Notes: generated by a model from the sequence alone, not told the origin. 49,067 bases of DNA from Pelargonium cotyledonis (GCA_036897625.1 JAYMTA010000057.1:1-49067); one strand, 5' to 3'; counted from the stretch's first letter, positions 11,701 through 23,855 are shown. A program made the numbers and translations.

Positions 11701-14700
11701 CACATACCACTTTTACGCATGCATTGGAGCTTAAACCTTATATAGAAGAGCCACAATCATTTGTGTCAACATCTTCAAATTCTAGATCTCTTGACCTTCG
11801 CCCTCACATTAGGCATGATTTTATCTTGTCAAGTAGAGAAGCCGTTGACGAATATTGGCAAACTTTGGAGTTTTGTTATGCTGCTGTTGATCCAAGGACA
11901 GCTTTACACGCATTCCCTGGATCTGCTGTTCATGAGGTATGCACCCGTTGTTTTATGCTCTGCTCTTACATGAATGATCTAAAAGAATTTGTTCAATGCA
12001 AAATTTAAAGTATACAAGGTATAAAACAAAATTGGTATGGACATTTGCCTTTTAGTTATTATTTACATCGCTATGTCCTTCCATACATGATCTGTTATTT
12101 ACTCCTGTGGTAGGTTAGGATTGTATAAATGTCTGCAGTGACTCTTTAAGGAGACATGTTAGACAGCATTACCACATTCGTTAAACTCCGTAGCTAATCA
12201 AAATCTTGCACTTGTAGGTTTTCGTTTTTAAGTCGTGGACCTCAGTTCAGCCTATGACAGCTGAACAGCGTGCTGAGCTCCTAAAGCAAATTAAGAAGAA
12301 GGTAAACTTAGATGAAAAGTTTACGTTCAAAGACTGTGAGAAGATAGCGAAGGATCTCAATCTGACCTTAGAGCAGGTTAGATTGATTTATATTTTGCTT
12401 TACACAAAGTTTTGGTGGGAAACTAGGCATAAATGGTGCATCATAAGTCGTTGGTATTTAATAATTACCTGTTCTAAATGTTGTCTGCCTAAGTGCCTAT
12501 TTACAGGTGCTTCGTGTGTATTATGATGTGCGCCAAAAACGTCGTAATAGTTTTCAGGGTGCTCTAAATACCAATGGAGATGATCACGAACTGTTTAAAG
12601 AAATTCGTGTTTCATCTTCACGAAAAAGGAAGAGAAATGCACGGGTGGTAAAGTGCACAACAGCTGACACTAGTACTGCCAAATCATCTGACACTGTTAA
12701 CGAATTTGGAGAGGAACAGAATCCTCTAGCAGCTCATTTATCAGAATATGATGGGCCTCTAGGAGCATGTCAAGAAGATGATCATCCACAAACTGTGCAA
12801 GAGCCTGAACTTAATGTAGACAACGAGGAGTGTTTTTCCGTTATAAGCCAGTATGCCTTCTCAAAGATGAAACCAACACGCCAGAAAAGGTTTCTATGGA
12901 CCGATGAAGCTGATAGGTAAAGGAAAGAGAAGTAGCATTTTAAACCATAACGACAATCTAACAACAGCTTAGTAATAAACTTATTCACATAAAAGGCCAA
13001 GGGATCATAGGGAACTCAGATCGTTGGACATGTATTAAATTCCTCCAACTAAAGGGCTTCACCTTTCAATATGATTAACACGGGGTATATATCATAATTT
13101 TGTTGGGAAGTATTTGAATCTAGTGATCAATACTCCTAGTTGTAACATGTATAGGGGTGTTGGCTTCATTCATTCATGCCCAACCTTTACTACTATTCAG
13201 TTGACAAATTGTCCATCTGGTTTGATTAATGGTGTTCTTTTATGCTGCTATATTCATGTTCTCTCATTTCACTTGTCTCAGGCAATTGGTGATCCAATAT
13301 GTACGAAACCGTGTGACTCTTGGGCCAAAATACCAGCGTACGGATTGGGCCTCACTTCCTGACCTGCCTGGGCCTCCAAATACATGCTTGAAGAGAATGG
13401 CATCGCTAAACAAAAATTCAAAGTTCAGAAGAGCTGTGATGAGGCTTTGTAATGTGTTTAGTGAACGTTATGTGAAATACCTGGAGAAAACACAGAACAA
13501 GTCAGTAAGCATCGATGATCAAGGAGAACTAATTGGGAGTTCATCATCAGCATGCCTCAATAAATGTTTCACTGACAGTATTGAACATACTCAAGAATCT
13601 GAATCGACGGAAGACCGATGGGATGATTTCGATGACGCAAATATTAAGACTGTCCTTGAAGAGGTTCTTTGGTACAAGCAGATAGCTAAAATGGAGTCAT
13701 CCAAAAGAGTTGGTTCTGATTGGTCAGATCAAAACATAAATTCTAAAGGAGTACGTCTCGATTTTCTCATTGCCACCCTTCAGTTTTTGTATATTCTTAT
13801 TGTATGCAAAGAAATATCTGACATATTATCCAAAGCAAGAATACGGGAGCATGCTACTCATAAGTAGTCTGTGATATTCAATTAGTGCAAGTTAATCTGC
13901 ACTCCTGACTGTCTTTTTATTTTATTCTGTTAAAAGGACTCGGGAGATTTTTATTTGAAAAATGCATGCCACCCTCTTATATTTGCTACCTTGCATATGG
14001 ATATATGGATACATATATTTCATTATTGTAGCATCTGCCAACATGTTTATTGTCCATCTATTTAGTTAAATCTTTGGGACATTCAGTCCAGATTTATATA
14101 TCATGCTATTCAGTACTTCAGGGAGCTAGATTGATAACATATTTATTATTGCTTTTGCAGGATGATGAATCTGAGATGGCTTCATTAGCCACTCCGAGTG
14201 ATGATATTCCTGATCATGGTGGAGAACCTAAAGATTCTTACCGAAAGTCAAGATGCCGCCGACTTCATCAGAAGTTTATTAAGCATATGAATGAAGGGAT
14301 TAGTGTCTATGGACAAGTATATAATTCCTTGGCCATTTCCAGTGCTGTAGAACTACTTAAGCTTGTTTTCTTAAGCACTTCAACGTCACCAGAGGTGCCA
14401 ATTCTGCTGGCAGAAACTCTACGTCGTTATTCTGAACATGATCTTTTTGCAGCCTTTAGCTACCTCAAAGAGAAGAAGTTCATGGTAAATCACTTTTCCA
14501 TTTTTATTGATTTTAATGCAGTTAAGTGGGGGCTACAAAACCAGCTTTTCAGTCTAGATCCCAAACTTATTGAAATTCTTAAAAATAATTTTATTCACAC
14601 GATTGGAATAGAGATTAACATTCCCTACTTATTTCTCGCTACACACTATTTGTCAAATGATGTCCTCAAGATCTACATTTAGGTTTGGGTTTTCAAACGG

Positions 14701-17251
14701 TTGTTCTTTGGAAGCCAATTCTCCATGCTCATAATTTAGTGAAGTATATTTAATTTTCTGATCTCTGCTGATTTATATTCCTTTATTCGTTATATAATTT
14801 ATTCTCTTTTTCAGTCGGGGTGCTGCCTCAGTTTCTGTTCATATGGCTTCCTCGACTTTAGTTGTCCTGTGACAATTATATTTCTCTAGTATTTATGTTT
14901 ATAGTTCATATGGAAATGAAATTCATCGTAATTGCTTTTACCATCTGCCAGGCTGGGGGTGATGATAGTCCTTTTGTACTCTCTCAACACTTCATGCAAC
15001 GAGTTTCTAGATCTCCTTTTCCAGCTAAAACTGGGGAAAGAGCTGCTAAATTTTCCAGTTGGCTTCATGAAAGAGAGAAAGATCTTATTGAAGGGGGAGT
15101 TGATCTTACAGCCGATTTACAGTGTGGAGACATTTTTCATTTGTTTGCACTTATTTCTTCGGGTGAGTTGTCATTTTCTCCGTGCTTGCCAGAGGAAGGT
15201 GTTGGAGAGGCTGAAGATGTGAGAGGTTTGAAACGGAAAAGTGACAAGAATCAATCTTATGATGGTGATAAGGCTAAGAAATTGAAATCCTTAAATGATG
15301 CAGAGCTTATTTCTCGCCGAGAGAAAGGTTTTCCTGGTATAGTGGTATCTATACATCGTGCAGCAGTTTCAAAACCCAATCTCTTAGACTTGTTCAAGAA
15401 TAGGGAGCCTAGTACTGCTGATCTTCTCGTTTACGGGGATGATGAATCAAGCGCTACCTTGGGTGGGGGAAATTGTAGCAATGTTTCTCGAGATGACCAT
15501 ATTGATTTCTCTGAGGTTCGGAGTGTTCCCTTATCAGAAAATTCTAGTCAGTCTTTGTGGGAAGTTATGACTAGGTTTGCTGAACATGTGATGTTGAAAC
15601 CTTCTGATGAAGGACAAGTGAACCCCCTTCATCCTGAGCACTTTCAGGCTGTTTGTACTGCTATTCAGAAGGCTGGTGATCAGGGCTTGAGCGTAGAAGA
15701 AGTTTCTATTATCATTGATGTTCCGGGTATGCTTCCTTGCATGCGCAAACATGTTTATGTGTGTATTTTCAAAATCAGGAAATGATATTCATATAAGAGT
15801 TCACTGTATTGATTAACTCCATATGTTTTGTATCAGGAGAAAAGATTCCTGAACTTGTTATTGATGTGCTTCAATCTTTTGGACGAGTTTTAAAGGTTGG
15901 TTACTTGGTTTTACTGACGATTCAGCTGTCCAAAATTATGTTTTCTTCTAAAAATGAGGAATTGTCGGAATAGTGAGACTAAAACTACAACTCGTGAAAC
16001 TTTCTTCTACCAAACAGCTTACTAATGTAATTGTGCACTTTATACAGGTCAATGCTCATGATTATGTGCGTGTTGTCGATGCTTTATATCGCTCCAAGTA
16101 TCTTTTGACCCCAAAGGCTGGTTTTAGCCAAGATCACGAACCACCTTCTACAATGAAGACCATTGGGAGTACTGATGATAGTTGTTTGACTCAACTACCA
16201 GACAATCATGATACCAGTATTGACGGTTTACAGATGGAAAGTGTGACTGTTGATAATGTGCACAAAGTCACTATTCTCAATCGTCCTAACGAGGTTCTTG
16301 CACCTTTGAATGAGATTCAATCGAGCAACGTGCAAGATGGTTGTGTACTAGAGAAAGTTGGTAAACCCGATGAATCCTGTCATGGTGGCATGCCAATATT
16401 GCCATGGATGAACGGAGATGGGAATGTCAACAGTAGTGTCTTCAATGGGCTTACACACCGTGTTCTTGGTTTAGTGATGCAAAACCCGGGGATATTAGAG
16501 GTACGCCATTTCAATATGTTTTGTTGGTATAAATTTGCTCCTTTCTTTGCTATACCTTGCTGCAACTTAGTATCTTAGGACGTGCTTTTGTGATCGTCAA
16601 ATAGAACTAATATTACGCGTTTCCTAAAGTTTTTTTAAATTATTATCTTTTTCAGGACGACATTATCCGCAAGATGGATGTATTGAACCCTCAGGTATGT
16701 CATTGAATTTCTCATTCATAGAGATCAGAAGTGTATTGATGCATATTTGTCTTTCAGCAACTCCATCTTGTTGCATGTTAAAAGCTAGTACATTTGTTTT
16801 GGAACCTGCAAAAATGTGAAATTCTATCAAAGTTGACAATTCGGGTTGCAGGTTAAAATACCTATCCCGACCCACCAGAGGTACGGGTTGCAAATCAAGT
16901 CACTTTTGGGTTTCACATAAAAATGCTCGGTTTGAGTGAATGCTAATTCAAGAGACAATGATCTCGATAATCAAACTAGAAACTCTGACTGGTCAATTGC
17001 GAAATTACAATTCGCAATTGAATTGGAATTAGTGAATGCTAATACATGTTTCTTGATTTCTTCAGAGTTGTAGAACGCTTTTGAACTTGATGATTCTCGA
17101 TAAGCACTTGATCGTAAGGAGAATGCAGCAATCCACCTCCGGCGAGCCTCCTTCCATTTTATCAACTCTCTTTGGCCGCAACATCAGGAAACCAAAATTC
17201 ATTTTCCGCGAACATTACTTTGCGAATCCTCTGTCCACATCGTTCCTCTAA
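5789..17251 (+). CDS. TFIIIC largest subunit, B-block-binding (17 exons, 1,877 aa)
   Basis: TFIIIC binds the internal B box of tRNA-type genes in the nucleus and recruits TFIIIB and Pol III. Exons by my GT-AG model, all in phase: 5789-6162, 7201-7603, 7703-7777, 7870-7932, 8804-9013, 9235-9831, 9954-10709, 11655-11936, 12218-12376, 12507-12916, 13282-13750, 14161-14484, 14952-15726, 15837-15895, 16048-16500, 16656-16694, 17066-17251. The N-terminus (MDSIVASALEEICAKG) and the winged-helix B-block segment around residues 105-185 (ITQSELSKEFGIEGNNMFYV, SLECRGLIVRP) identify it. Basic nuclear-localisation-like runs (SRKRKRN, LKRKSDK, KAKKLK) and the C-terminal KPKFIFREHYFANPLSTSFL also match plant homologues. 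The length is typical of full-length plant members. The ATG at 5789 has A at -3 and G at +4 and fits the family start; the frame is open upstream to 5528. It appears intact. Confidence 0.92.
6350..6850. mobile_element. Degenerate hAT-type MITE in TFIIIC intron 1
   Basis: The stretch is rich in GGGTTGTGTTCGTGTCGTGT, AACCCGTTT and AAACGGGTT words and ends in AAATTGCCACCCCTA (about 6835-6850), the usual end of a widespread plant repeat family. Similar ends occur at 41590. It lies between the two homologous intron pieces, so it probably inserted after the exon-2 duplication. Confidence 0.5.
6756..6833 (+). repeat. Perfect 39-bp tandem duplication
   Basis: Two copies (6756-6794 and 6795-6833) beginning CAAATTCTAAACTTTC and ending GACCAGCAAACA are identical by eye. 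It sits in the 3' part of the intron-1 MITE and must be recent. Confidence 0.9.
9061..9088 (+). repeat. CA/CGCA microsatellite in TFIIIC intron 5
   Basis: A run of CA dinucleotides followed by three GCAC units, 48 nt downstream of the donor of exon 5. Confidence 0.9.
16840..17021. repeat. MITE-like remnant and short inverted repeat in the last TFIIIC intron
   Basis: 16840-16930 has the GACAATTCGGGTT...CGGGTTGCAAATC wording of the window's degenerate repeat family. At 16993-17003 and 17011-17021 an 11-bp perfect inverted repeat (TCAATTGCGAA / TTCGCAATTGA) flanks a 7-nt loop, 44 nt upstream of the final acceptor. Confidence 0.55.
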
Positions 17252-17940
17252 ACCGGTCGGTTCTTACTAGTCTCTTAGCTTGTTAGTTATAATGTAAGTG
17301 TAGTATTATGTATCAGAGGAATAAGTAGTTTCATTTTATTTATTTAAAAAAAATCAAGAAAGCAGGCTTTGTTGTATCAGAAGTCAATTTTGATCTTTAT
17401 GTATTGAAATGGCAGCATGTTTATATGTTTTCCCAGAATCTCTCACTATTCATAGCTTTGTTGTGTTGTATCAAAAGTTATACGATTGAAACCGCAATGG
17501 GGATGGCAATTATATCCGACGAGCTTTCAAAATCTCTAACATCTTCTATTGGGGACGATGACGGAGACCTCATTCTATACCATGCAATTTGGGCTCGAAC
17601 TCGTGGGAATTTGAAAATTGATTCAATTATTTTGGGTCGGATCGGACTACCCTCCCACACGAAATCAATAATAAAATGACACATCATCACTGATCGCTTA
17701 TTTTTTGTTGAAGATAATTGTATGTAACATCTTACTATTTTGGTCAATTTTTCTAATAAAAAAGGAGTTCAAAATGGTATTTAATCATCTATAAAAACAA
17801 ATTTAGGTCTCAATGCTCAAACAAGTTCCTACCTAGTATTCAAATCCTACGGTTCAAATCACAAGTTCCAATCACTTTCAACGGCCAGGATCAATCATCA
17901 TCCTATACCAACTCAGAGTTGACCAGCTCATGGTGTCTTG
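17252..17940 (+). other. Intergenic: TFIIIC 3' UTR, repeat-like block and ELF4-like upstream DNA
   Basis: The first ~100 nt after the TFIIIC stop are presumably its 3' UTR. Around 17495-17640 there is a GC-richer block (GGGGATGGCAATTATATCC...GGGTCGGATCGGACTACCC) that looks like another degenerate MITE; the open frames there on both strands show no family resemblance. From 17700 the sequence is AT-rich upstream DNA of the next gene. One W-box-like AGTTGACC is at about 17921. Confidence 0.4.
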
Positions 17941-17949
17941 TTCATCACA

Positions 17950-17960
17950 TCATATAAAAA
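17950..17960 (+). promoter_or_regulatory. TATA box of the ELF4-like gene
   Basis: A clear TCATATAAAAA lies about 50-100 nt before a CT/GA-rich leader of the kind seen in plant 5' UTRs (18050-18140). It is the only strong TATA between the TFIIIC stop and the ELF4-like start. Confidence 0.6.
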
Positions 17961-17989
17961 CCTTGAGCTCCCAACAATTACTCAGCTGT

Positions 17990-19258
17990 TTTTGGTCCAT
18001 CAATGAACCAAAAGTACTTCAGGAGGTGAAGTAAACAAGGTCCCATTTTTTCTTTTCTTTTCTTTTCCTTTCTAGGAAGAGAAACAGGAGAGAGAAAGCT
18101 CCCAAAAAAAATCTCTAGAGAGAGAAAATATAATTGCTCTCTTTGTAGTTGCAGTGTCTGCCAACTAAATCTTTCAGATACATATATTATCTTCTGCTAC
18201 TTCTTTTCATAGTCTCTGGGCCTCTCTGCTCTCAATTGCTTCATCACAACAAAAACCCAAGATTCCATTCCCTCACTTTCTCGAGAAAATTCCAGCTTTC
18301 CTCAGAAAATGCTCCATATTTTCAAGGTAAGAGTAGAAATGTAAAGTTCTTCTCTGGGTTTATGGGTATGTGTTTATGTTACTAATTTACTATTTTCGTA
18401 ATTGAAAAAATAAAAAATCAATACTTTCTTCTGTGAATTCCAGTGGTTTGTCTATTTTTTATCTGCATGAAAAGGCTAAGCTTCTGATTTTTTTTTCTTC
18501 TGGGTTTTGTTTAATTTTATTCATTAGGAATTGGAGATAATTAGACAGTTGGGTCTAAGTTTTTTTTTTTCAGCTATAAAAAAATGTCTACTTTTTTATG
18601 ATGTTTTTAAATTTTGTTTTGAAAGAGGATTTTAATTATTCTCCCCACCTATGTGGTGTTGACTGGTTTTTGAGGTCTCTCAATGTTTATTATTATTTTT
18701 TCCTTAAAAATCAGAACTTGGGATTGGATTCTTTCAAAACACAAGAAAAAAAGGGAAAGGGGGTAATTTTTGTGTGGAAAAAGATGGCTGCTTAGAGTGA
18801 TATGTGCAAACCCATGTCTGTCTTTTTTTGATATATTGTCTCTTTTGCACACCTATCTTAACCCTTTGTTTGGTTGCTGAGAAAATGGAGGAAAAGCTAA
18901 GAAAGTATAATTTTTACCTCATATTAGCTAATTTCTTGCCCCTAATTGATTTAGGTTTGTAACTTCTAACTTTTAAGTAGTTACCTATATTTCCTTTTCA
19001 ATATTTTTGCCTGAATTTATTTTCTCAGCACCCAAACAGAAGATAATGGTTACATGCCTTTTACTTGACTAGCATTTGTATGTAGAGATGATGGAAAATT
19101 GGGTCAATATTGGGTCCCTATAAAATTTGAAAAGTTCATGAAAGCTCTAGTTTTGTTTGTACTTTTTGTTCATTTTCACAACATGCATTTACTGAATTCA
19201 TGATGTTCATATAATGCAGAATCATATTCGGTTTTGATTAAATTCAAGTGAATCCCAA
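17990..19258 (+). other. 5' leader of the ELF4-like gene with one long intron
   Basis: The likely first exon runs from about 17985 to 18326, ending TTTTCAAG|GTAAGAG. An acceptor ATAATGCAG| at 19219 leaves a 39-nt second leader piece before the ATG at 19259. The intron is about 890 nt. The leader has TC and GA runs (18040-18140) and includes a short upstream open frame starting at 18149 that runs past the donor. Splice sites are inferred from sequence alone. Confidence 0.6.
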
Positions 19259-19603
19259 ATGGATGGTGACATACTTTCCAGCATAGGTAATGGCATTCTC
19301 GTAGACGGTAAGGTTTTACAAACATTTCAAAAGAGTTTCGGGCAAGTTCAGGATATTTTGGATCAGAACCGGCTACTAATCAACGAGATTAACCAAAATC
19401 ACGAGTCAAAGATTCCCGATAACTTGGGCCGGAATGTGGGATTGATAAGGGAGCTCAATAGCAACATCAGAAGGGTCGTCGATCTATATGCTGATCTTTC
19501 AAGCTCTTTCACAAAATCAGTGGATGAGTCGTTGGAAGGAGATGACGGTGGTGCCTTTAAATCCAATGGAAAGGGCAGCCAGAAGAGGATACGATCTGGG
19601 TAA
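19259..19603 (+). CDS. ELF4-like protein (EARLY FLOWERING 4 family, 114 aa)
   Basis: The single coding exon encodes the whole ELF4 (DUF1313) helical domain at about residues 17-85. It includes GKVLQTFQKSFGQVQDILDQ, NRLLINEINQNHESKIPDNL, and GRNVGLIRELNSNIRRVVDL, followed by a variable acidic/basic tail. Family members are small nuclear regulators; ELF4 itself joins ELF3 and LUX in the evening complex of the plant clock, represses growth and PRR genes at dusk, and affects flowering time. The near-invariant core resembles the ELF4-LIKE 2/3/4 group more than ELF4 itself, so the evening-complex role is inference. No evening element was seen in the upstream region. The TAA stop is the first base triplet of a tandem repeat extending into the 3' UTR. 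Confidence 0.92.
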   Translation: MDGDILSSIGNGILVDGKVLQTFQKSFGQVQDILDQNRLLINEINQNHESKIPDNLGRNVGLIRELNSNIRRVVDLYADLSSSFTKSVDESLEGDDGGAFKSNGKGSQKRIRSG

Positions 19604-20200
19604 ATTTGTTTAACCGAGCTTTCATTTTGATTCTCTAGTCTTTGATAGTTGAATAAGAAGAGTCATAATTTACACTATAGCCAAGAAATACGCTTTGCGT
19701 CTGTGTTAATTTCAGTTATTGAAATGCTATTCATTGTATCTGTTTCATGAAATCAATCATGCTTTTGTTATTGAATCTTGAGTTCTGATTTATGAGTAAA
19801 TTCGTTTAACCGACCATTCATTTTGTTTCTGTTTTCTTTGATAGTTGAATAAGATGAGTCATATTATATACTATAACCGAGAAATTCGCTATGCATCTAT
19901 GTGAAATGCTATTCATTTTAACTGTTTCATGAAATCGATCATGCTTTTGTTATTGAATCTTGAGTTTTGATTTATGAGTAAATTCGTTTAACCGAGCTTA
20001 CATTTTGACTCTGTTTTCTTTGATAGTTGAATAAGATGAGTCATATTATATACTATAGCCGAGAAATTCGCTATGCATCTATGTGAAATGCTATTCATTT
20101 TAACTGTTTCGTGAAATCAATCATGCTTTTGTTATTGAATCGTGAGTTTTGATTCGTGTAAATTCGTATAAACGAGCTTTCATTATGATCCTATACATTG
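19601..20200 (+). repeat. Tandem repeat of the ELF4-like stop codon and 3' UTR
   Basis: Copies start at 19601, 19797, 19979 and 20159 (spacing 196, 182, 180), each beginning TAAATTCGTTTAACCGAGCT or close to it. Each continues through TTTGATAGTTGAATAAGA.GAG, ATTCGCTATGCATCTATGT and GAAATGCTATTCATT, to ATGCTTTTGTTATTGAATC. The fourth copy is partial. Copies 2 and 3 are the most alike. The first copy includes the functional stop codon, so the repeat occupies the probable 3' UTR. Confidence 0.85.
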
Positions 20201-20603
20201 GATGGTTTTTGCTTTTCTTTTTCTCTTCAATCACTTGGTGATGATCTTGTGTGATCATTGTCACAAACTTGATTGATTCACAGACTTTAATAAGCAATTT
20301 GGGGCATAATTGTAGATCTGAACACATCTTGATGCTAGGTTGTTTGTTGGACAAAGAAAAAAGGGTTGAATCTTATATGGCCTTTTATGATTTTAATATG
20401 ATCATGAACAATGTGTAATGATTTTCTATGATCTGCTTTTGATGGCAACTTTCAAGCTATGCACTTTATTCTTTTCCCATGTTTGTCAAAAAGTGATTCC
20501 TCTATGCACTCTCTTAATAATAAGATCACGAGTTCAAGTTGGAGAAAAAATTTCTACCAAAGTAAAGATAAAATCCCGTGAGAAGCATATGACTCCCCTA
20601 ATA

Positions 20604-21090
20604 CTATAATGTAGTCTCGTGTACTGAACTGTTTTCTTATAAAGCGTTTTTACAGTGGAATAAGTCATCGTTTGCTATGTGATAAGTGTGGTGTATGATC
20701 CACCTCAGACGCATGATGATGAAAGACTTGAGTATTAGAATGTTCATTTTTATAAGCAATTTTTACTCTAGAAGCCATCGTTATCTTTGTGCTAGGTAGG
20801 ATGTATGAGCCACGCTATGACTCAACTCCAATGTCACAGTGTGAAAGTTTCGTGCATTGAACTGTCTTTTTTATGACAATTTTAACTATAGAAGTTATCA
20901 TTATATGTATGTTAGGAGTGATCCAGGATTCGCCACAAACATCACAACGGTGGAAGACTTGTACACTGAACAGTCATTTTTCATGACAAATCTTACAACA
21001 TAAGTTATCGTTCTCCATATGCTACGGATGACGTATAATTCACCTCCGACACTATAATGACGAGAGTTTCGTGCAATGAATTGTTCTAAA
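20604..21090 (+). repeat. Diverged tandem array, about 110-bp unit, four copies
   Basis: Landmarks recur in order: CGTG.A.TGAACTGT, TTTTTATGACAATTTTA, TAGAAG..ATCGTTAT, then ATGTATGA.CCAC. Copies begin near 20617, 20727, 20849 and 20958, with a truncated fifth start at 21067 (spacing 110, 122, 109, 109). Identity between copies is modest, so it is old. No coding potential is evident. One AGTCTCGTGCACTG-like word also occurs at about 24285, suggesting a dispersed family. Confidence 0.65.
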
Positions 21091-23500
21091 CAACATGCAC
21101 CTAATTCTAGAACAAGCTAAGACCTAGAGAGAATCAATAAGATATTAGGTTGAAGATGCTTGAAGAATATTAGAGCAAACCAGAATTAGCTAACTTTTAC
21201 AAGTTTTGGATGAAATTTCAAGAAAGCTAGAATCTCATTATTAGATGATTATCCTCTTGACAACACTTTTGTACCATTTAGTGGCAATTTCTTGGATGTT
21301 ATGAATTTGAAAAGGACAATTTAGAAAATAAATAAAACTCTATAAGGAATCTTCTTAGGTAGTTTATAAAAGTAAGCACTAAAGCTTCTAGATGGACAAA
21401 GACATAATATGATTCCTTAAGTACTTGATTTGGTTTAACATTTTTCTTCTTATCTTAATCATTTATGACATTACTAAATATTATATTAGAATGCTTAGTT
21501 TACGAGACACAATTTTTCTTAATTTTGTAAGAACAAATTTTTTGTTAAATTCTTGAAATATATAGCATTACTCGTTAAAATATGCTGCCAAATAGAGTTG
21601 GCAATTTCAGGGCCTAACTCAAGTTTATTCACATTTGAGGTGGGAAAGACTTGAACATGATCCGAAAGCATGCATGTTTTTATTATAATCATATTTTGAG
21701 TTTGAAGCGTAAAATACGGGTTTGTCTTATCTAAAACCAAAATTTTTACATGTATATTGCTTGCAACTTATACTCAATCCAAAAGCGTGCAAGATTCAAA
21801 CCAGGTTTCGAATTTTACCTGTAAAATATGTGGATTCACACTAAACTTTAACCCGACTTAAAGATTGATTTAATAATTTTTATATAATACTTATAATGGG
21901 AGACGTCACCCTGTTAGTTGTTAGTTTACCTCTTAACATTCATAAATCTCGTCTCATATTGTCGGCATGAAGACTCTCCAACCTAAAAGTTTAAAGAAAA
22001 TTCAAAACGCATCAACCGCTTAACTCAACATGTCTTGGTTCATGAACTTTAGTTTTGTAAATTGTTTATTTCTTCTTAGGACCACTCATTAGCTTTCTAT
22101 TTAACAGTTGTTGAGACAATGTTTGATCTTGTCCTAAATCTTTCTATTTATGCCATTAAATATCTAATTATTAATAAATAAATAAATATTCCCAAATGAG
22201 TTGGCTTCTAAAACCTCAAGTCAACCACAACACAAAAATGGAATCCTAGCTGGATAGCAGATTAGGTAACATGTAACACTTTTAATTAAATTTTAAAAAT
22301 ATAAAATATTCTCTATCAAATGTTTTGTTATCTTATTGTTTGTGTGTTTCATTAGTTTAATTTAGTTGATAAATTAAAGATGCTTTGTGTTTGTGTTATG
22401 TAATGTCTCTAAATGAAGAAGATCTGAATTAGAATAGGTTTTAAGAAATTGAAAATAAATCAAACTATTTTTTTTTACATGTGAAAAGATATCTTACTCT
22501 CTTTTAGGGCTATGAATGTGGGATTCGAATCGATTTTTTAAAAAAAATTAAAAAAAACGTGTGCTCATAGCGTGCTACTTTTTGCTAGTCTTAGAATAGA
22601 TTAGGGTTGATACAAAGTCGATAAATAAAAACTTGTGAATTTTAAAGTCCGACTTGTTTTAATTTCACGACCAGTACTGTCAGATCTGGTCTTGTCTTGA
22701 ACCGATGCACACCCTTAGATAGGTTGGCAATAATATCTCATTAATTATTAATTACTAATGCATAGTGGATCACTAATATTTAAATTATATCTTACTTTTA
22801 GGTCTTAAAATATAATATATCTTATAGAATACAAATCATACTCTATTGGGTACTCCAATTTGTACTTTAGTTTTGGTTGTTAGTCTTCCAAATCACAATG
22901 TGGTTATGATCCTGATGAACATTATTTTATTATATAGTTGAATTTAAATTAATGTCTCTAATATTGCAACTTGCAAAAGGGTTGTTACTTAGCTCCTTCA
23001 TATGAATTGCATTTCAAAACAAAAATTGTTTAATGTTGGTAGTGTTTTGTGCATGTCCATTAATTTAACTCCAATTATTGGTCGGACAAGTTGACTCAGA
23101 CACCGAAAACTCTTTAAAACTCGTCTCACGCACAGTTTAATTTCACTTCTTTCCTCGTGTGTAAGAGAGAAACTGTAAGGATATTTTGGTCATTTCATTG
23201 CCAATATTCATAAACAATTAAATAACTCATTTCAATTACTTTTTGTCCAAACAATCTCACCTATACATGTAGTTATTTTGGCAAATCATGCCACATTTTG
23301 ACTTGAATGCCACCAAACAACCCTTCCAAGTCAATTTGTGTAGGAAATTTTCTATTAATTACAGGCTTAAAGGTGCAATCGATGTGATCTCATCTCATCA
23401 CCATTATGAACGATAAATTACTTTTAAAAGAAAAACGATTCATGCATGTAATATTTGGTGCATGTACATGTGAAAATGAATTCTAGCCGTTGATTACATC
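21091..23500. other. Intergenic, AT-rich with degenerate repeats
   Basis: No gene is supported. 21590-21860 and 22500-22715 carry the GTTGGCAA...ACCCGACTT and GGGCTATGAATG...CACACCCTTAG wording of the window's degenerate MITE-like family. 22190-22480 and 22800-23060 are plain AT-rich DNA. Confidence 0.4.
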
Positions 23501-23524
23501 AACCTCACCCGGATGAAAACCCAA

Positions 23525-23640
23525 GCTGCCCACATAATATGTGGCTATTATCCACTTTCCACCTATCACAGTTTGACACGTGTCTTATATATGTATTTGA
23601 CATGTAAGACGACTGCATACGCCAAGTTGCTTCCCCTATA
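23525..23640 (+). promoter_or_regulatory. Possible plus-strand promoter facing the 3' end of the Rossmann gene
   Basis: A palindromic G-box-type GACACGTGTC at 23575-23584 is followed 50 nt later by CCCCTATAAAAATTG (about 23633-23647), spacing usual for a plant promoter. CCACATAATATGTGG just upstream is a second palindrome. The only downstream frame is a 28-codon one starting near 23724. No gene on the plus strand is known here, so the call is speculative. Confidence 0.25.
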
Positions 23641-23855
23641 AAAATTGTCAAGTCTATCTCATAATCTAAACCATTCCTTTGCGTATAAAAAAGAGGTGAA
23701 CCCATTTCATTATAAGAAACTGCAATGCAAGAGGAGTTAATTTATAAGCCCATTTTCAGGCAAATCATTTCATTGACAATGTCAATACAAACATTTGAAA
23801 TAGACAAATAGGCAGGTTATGCATAATTGCATATAGGTGTGTAGTATGAACATAC

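Noticed and set aside
17478..17747. Coding frames on both strands between TFIIIC and the ELF4-like gene
   Set aside because: No family resemblance; the wording matches degenerate MITE-like repeats.
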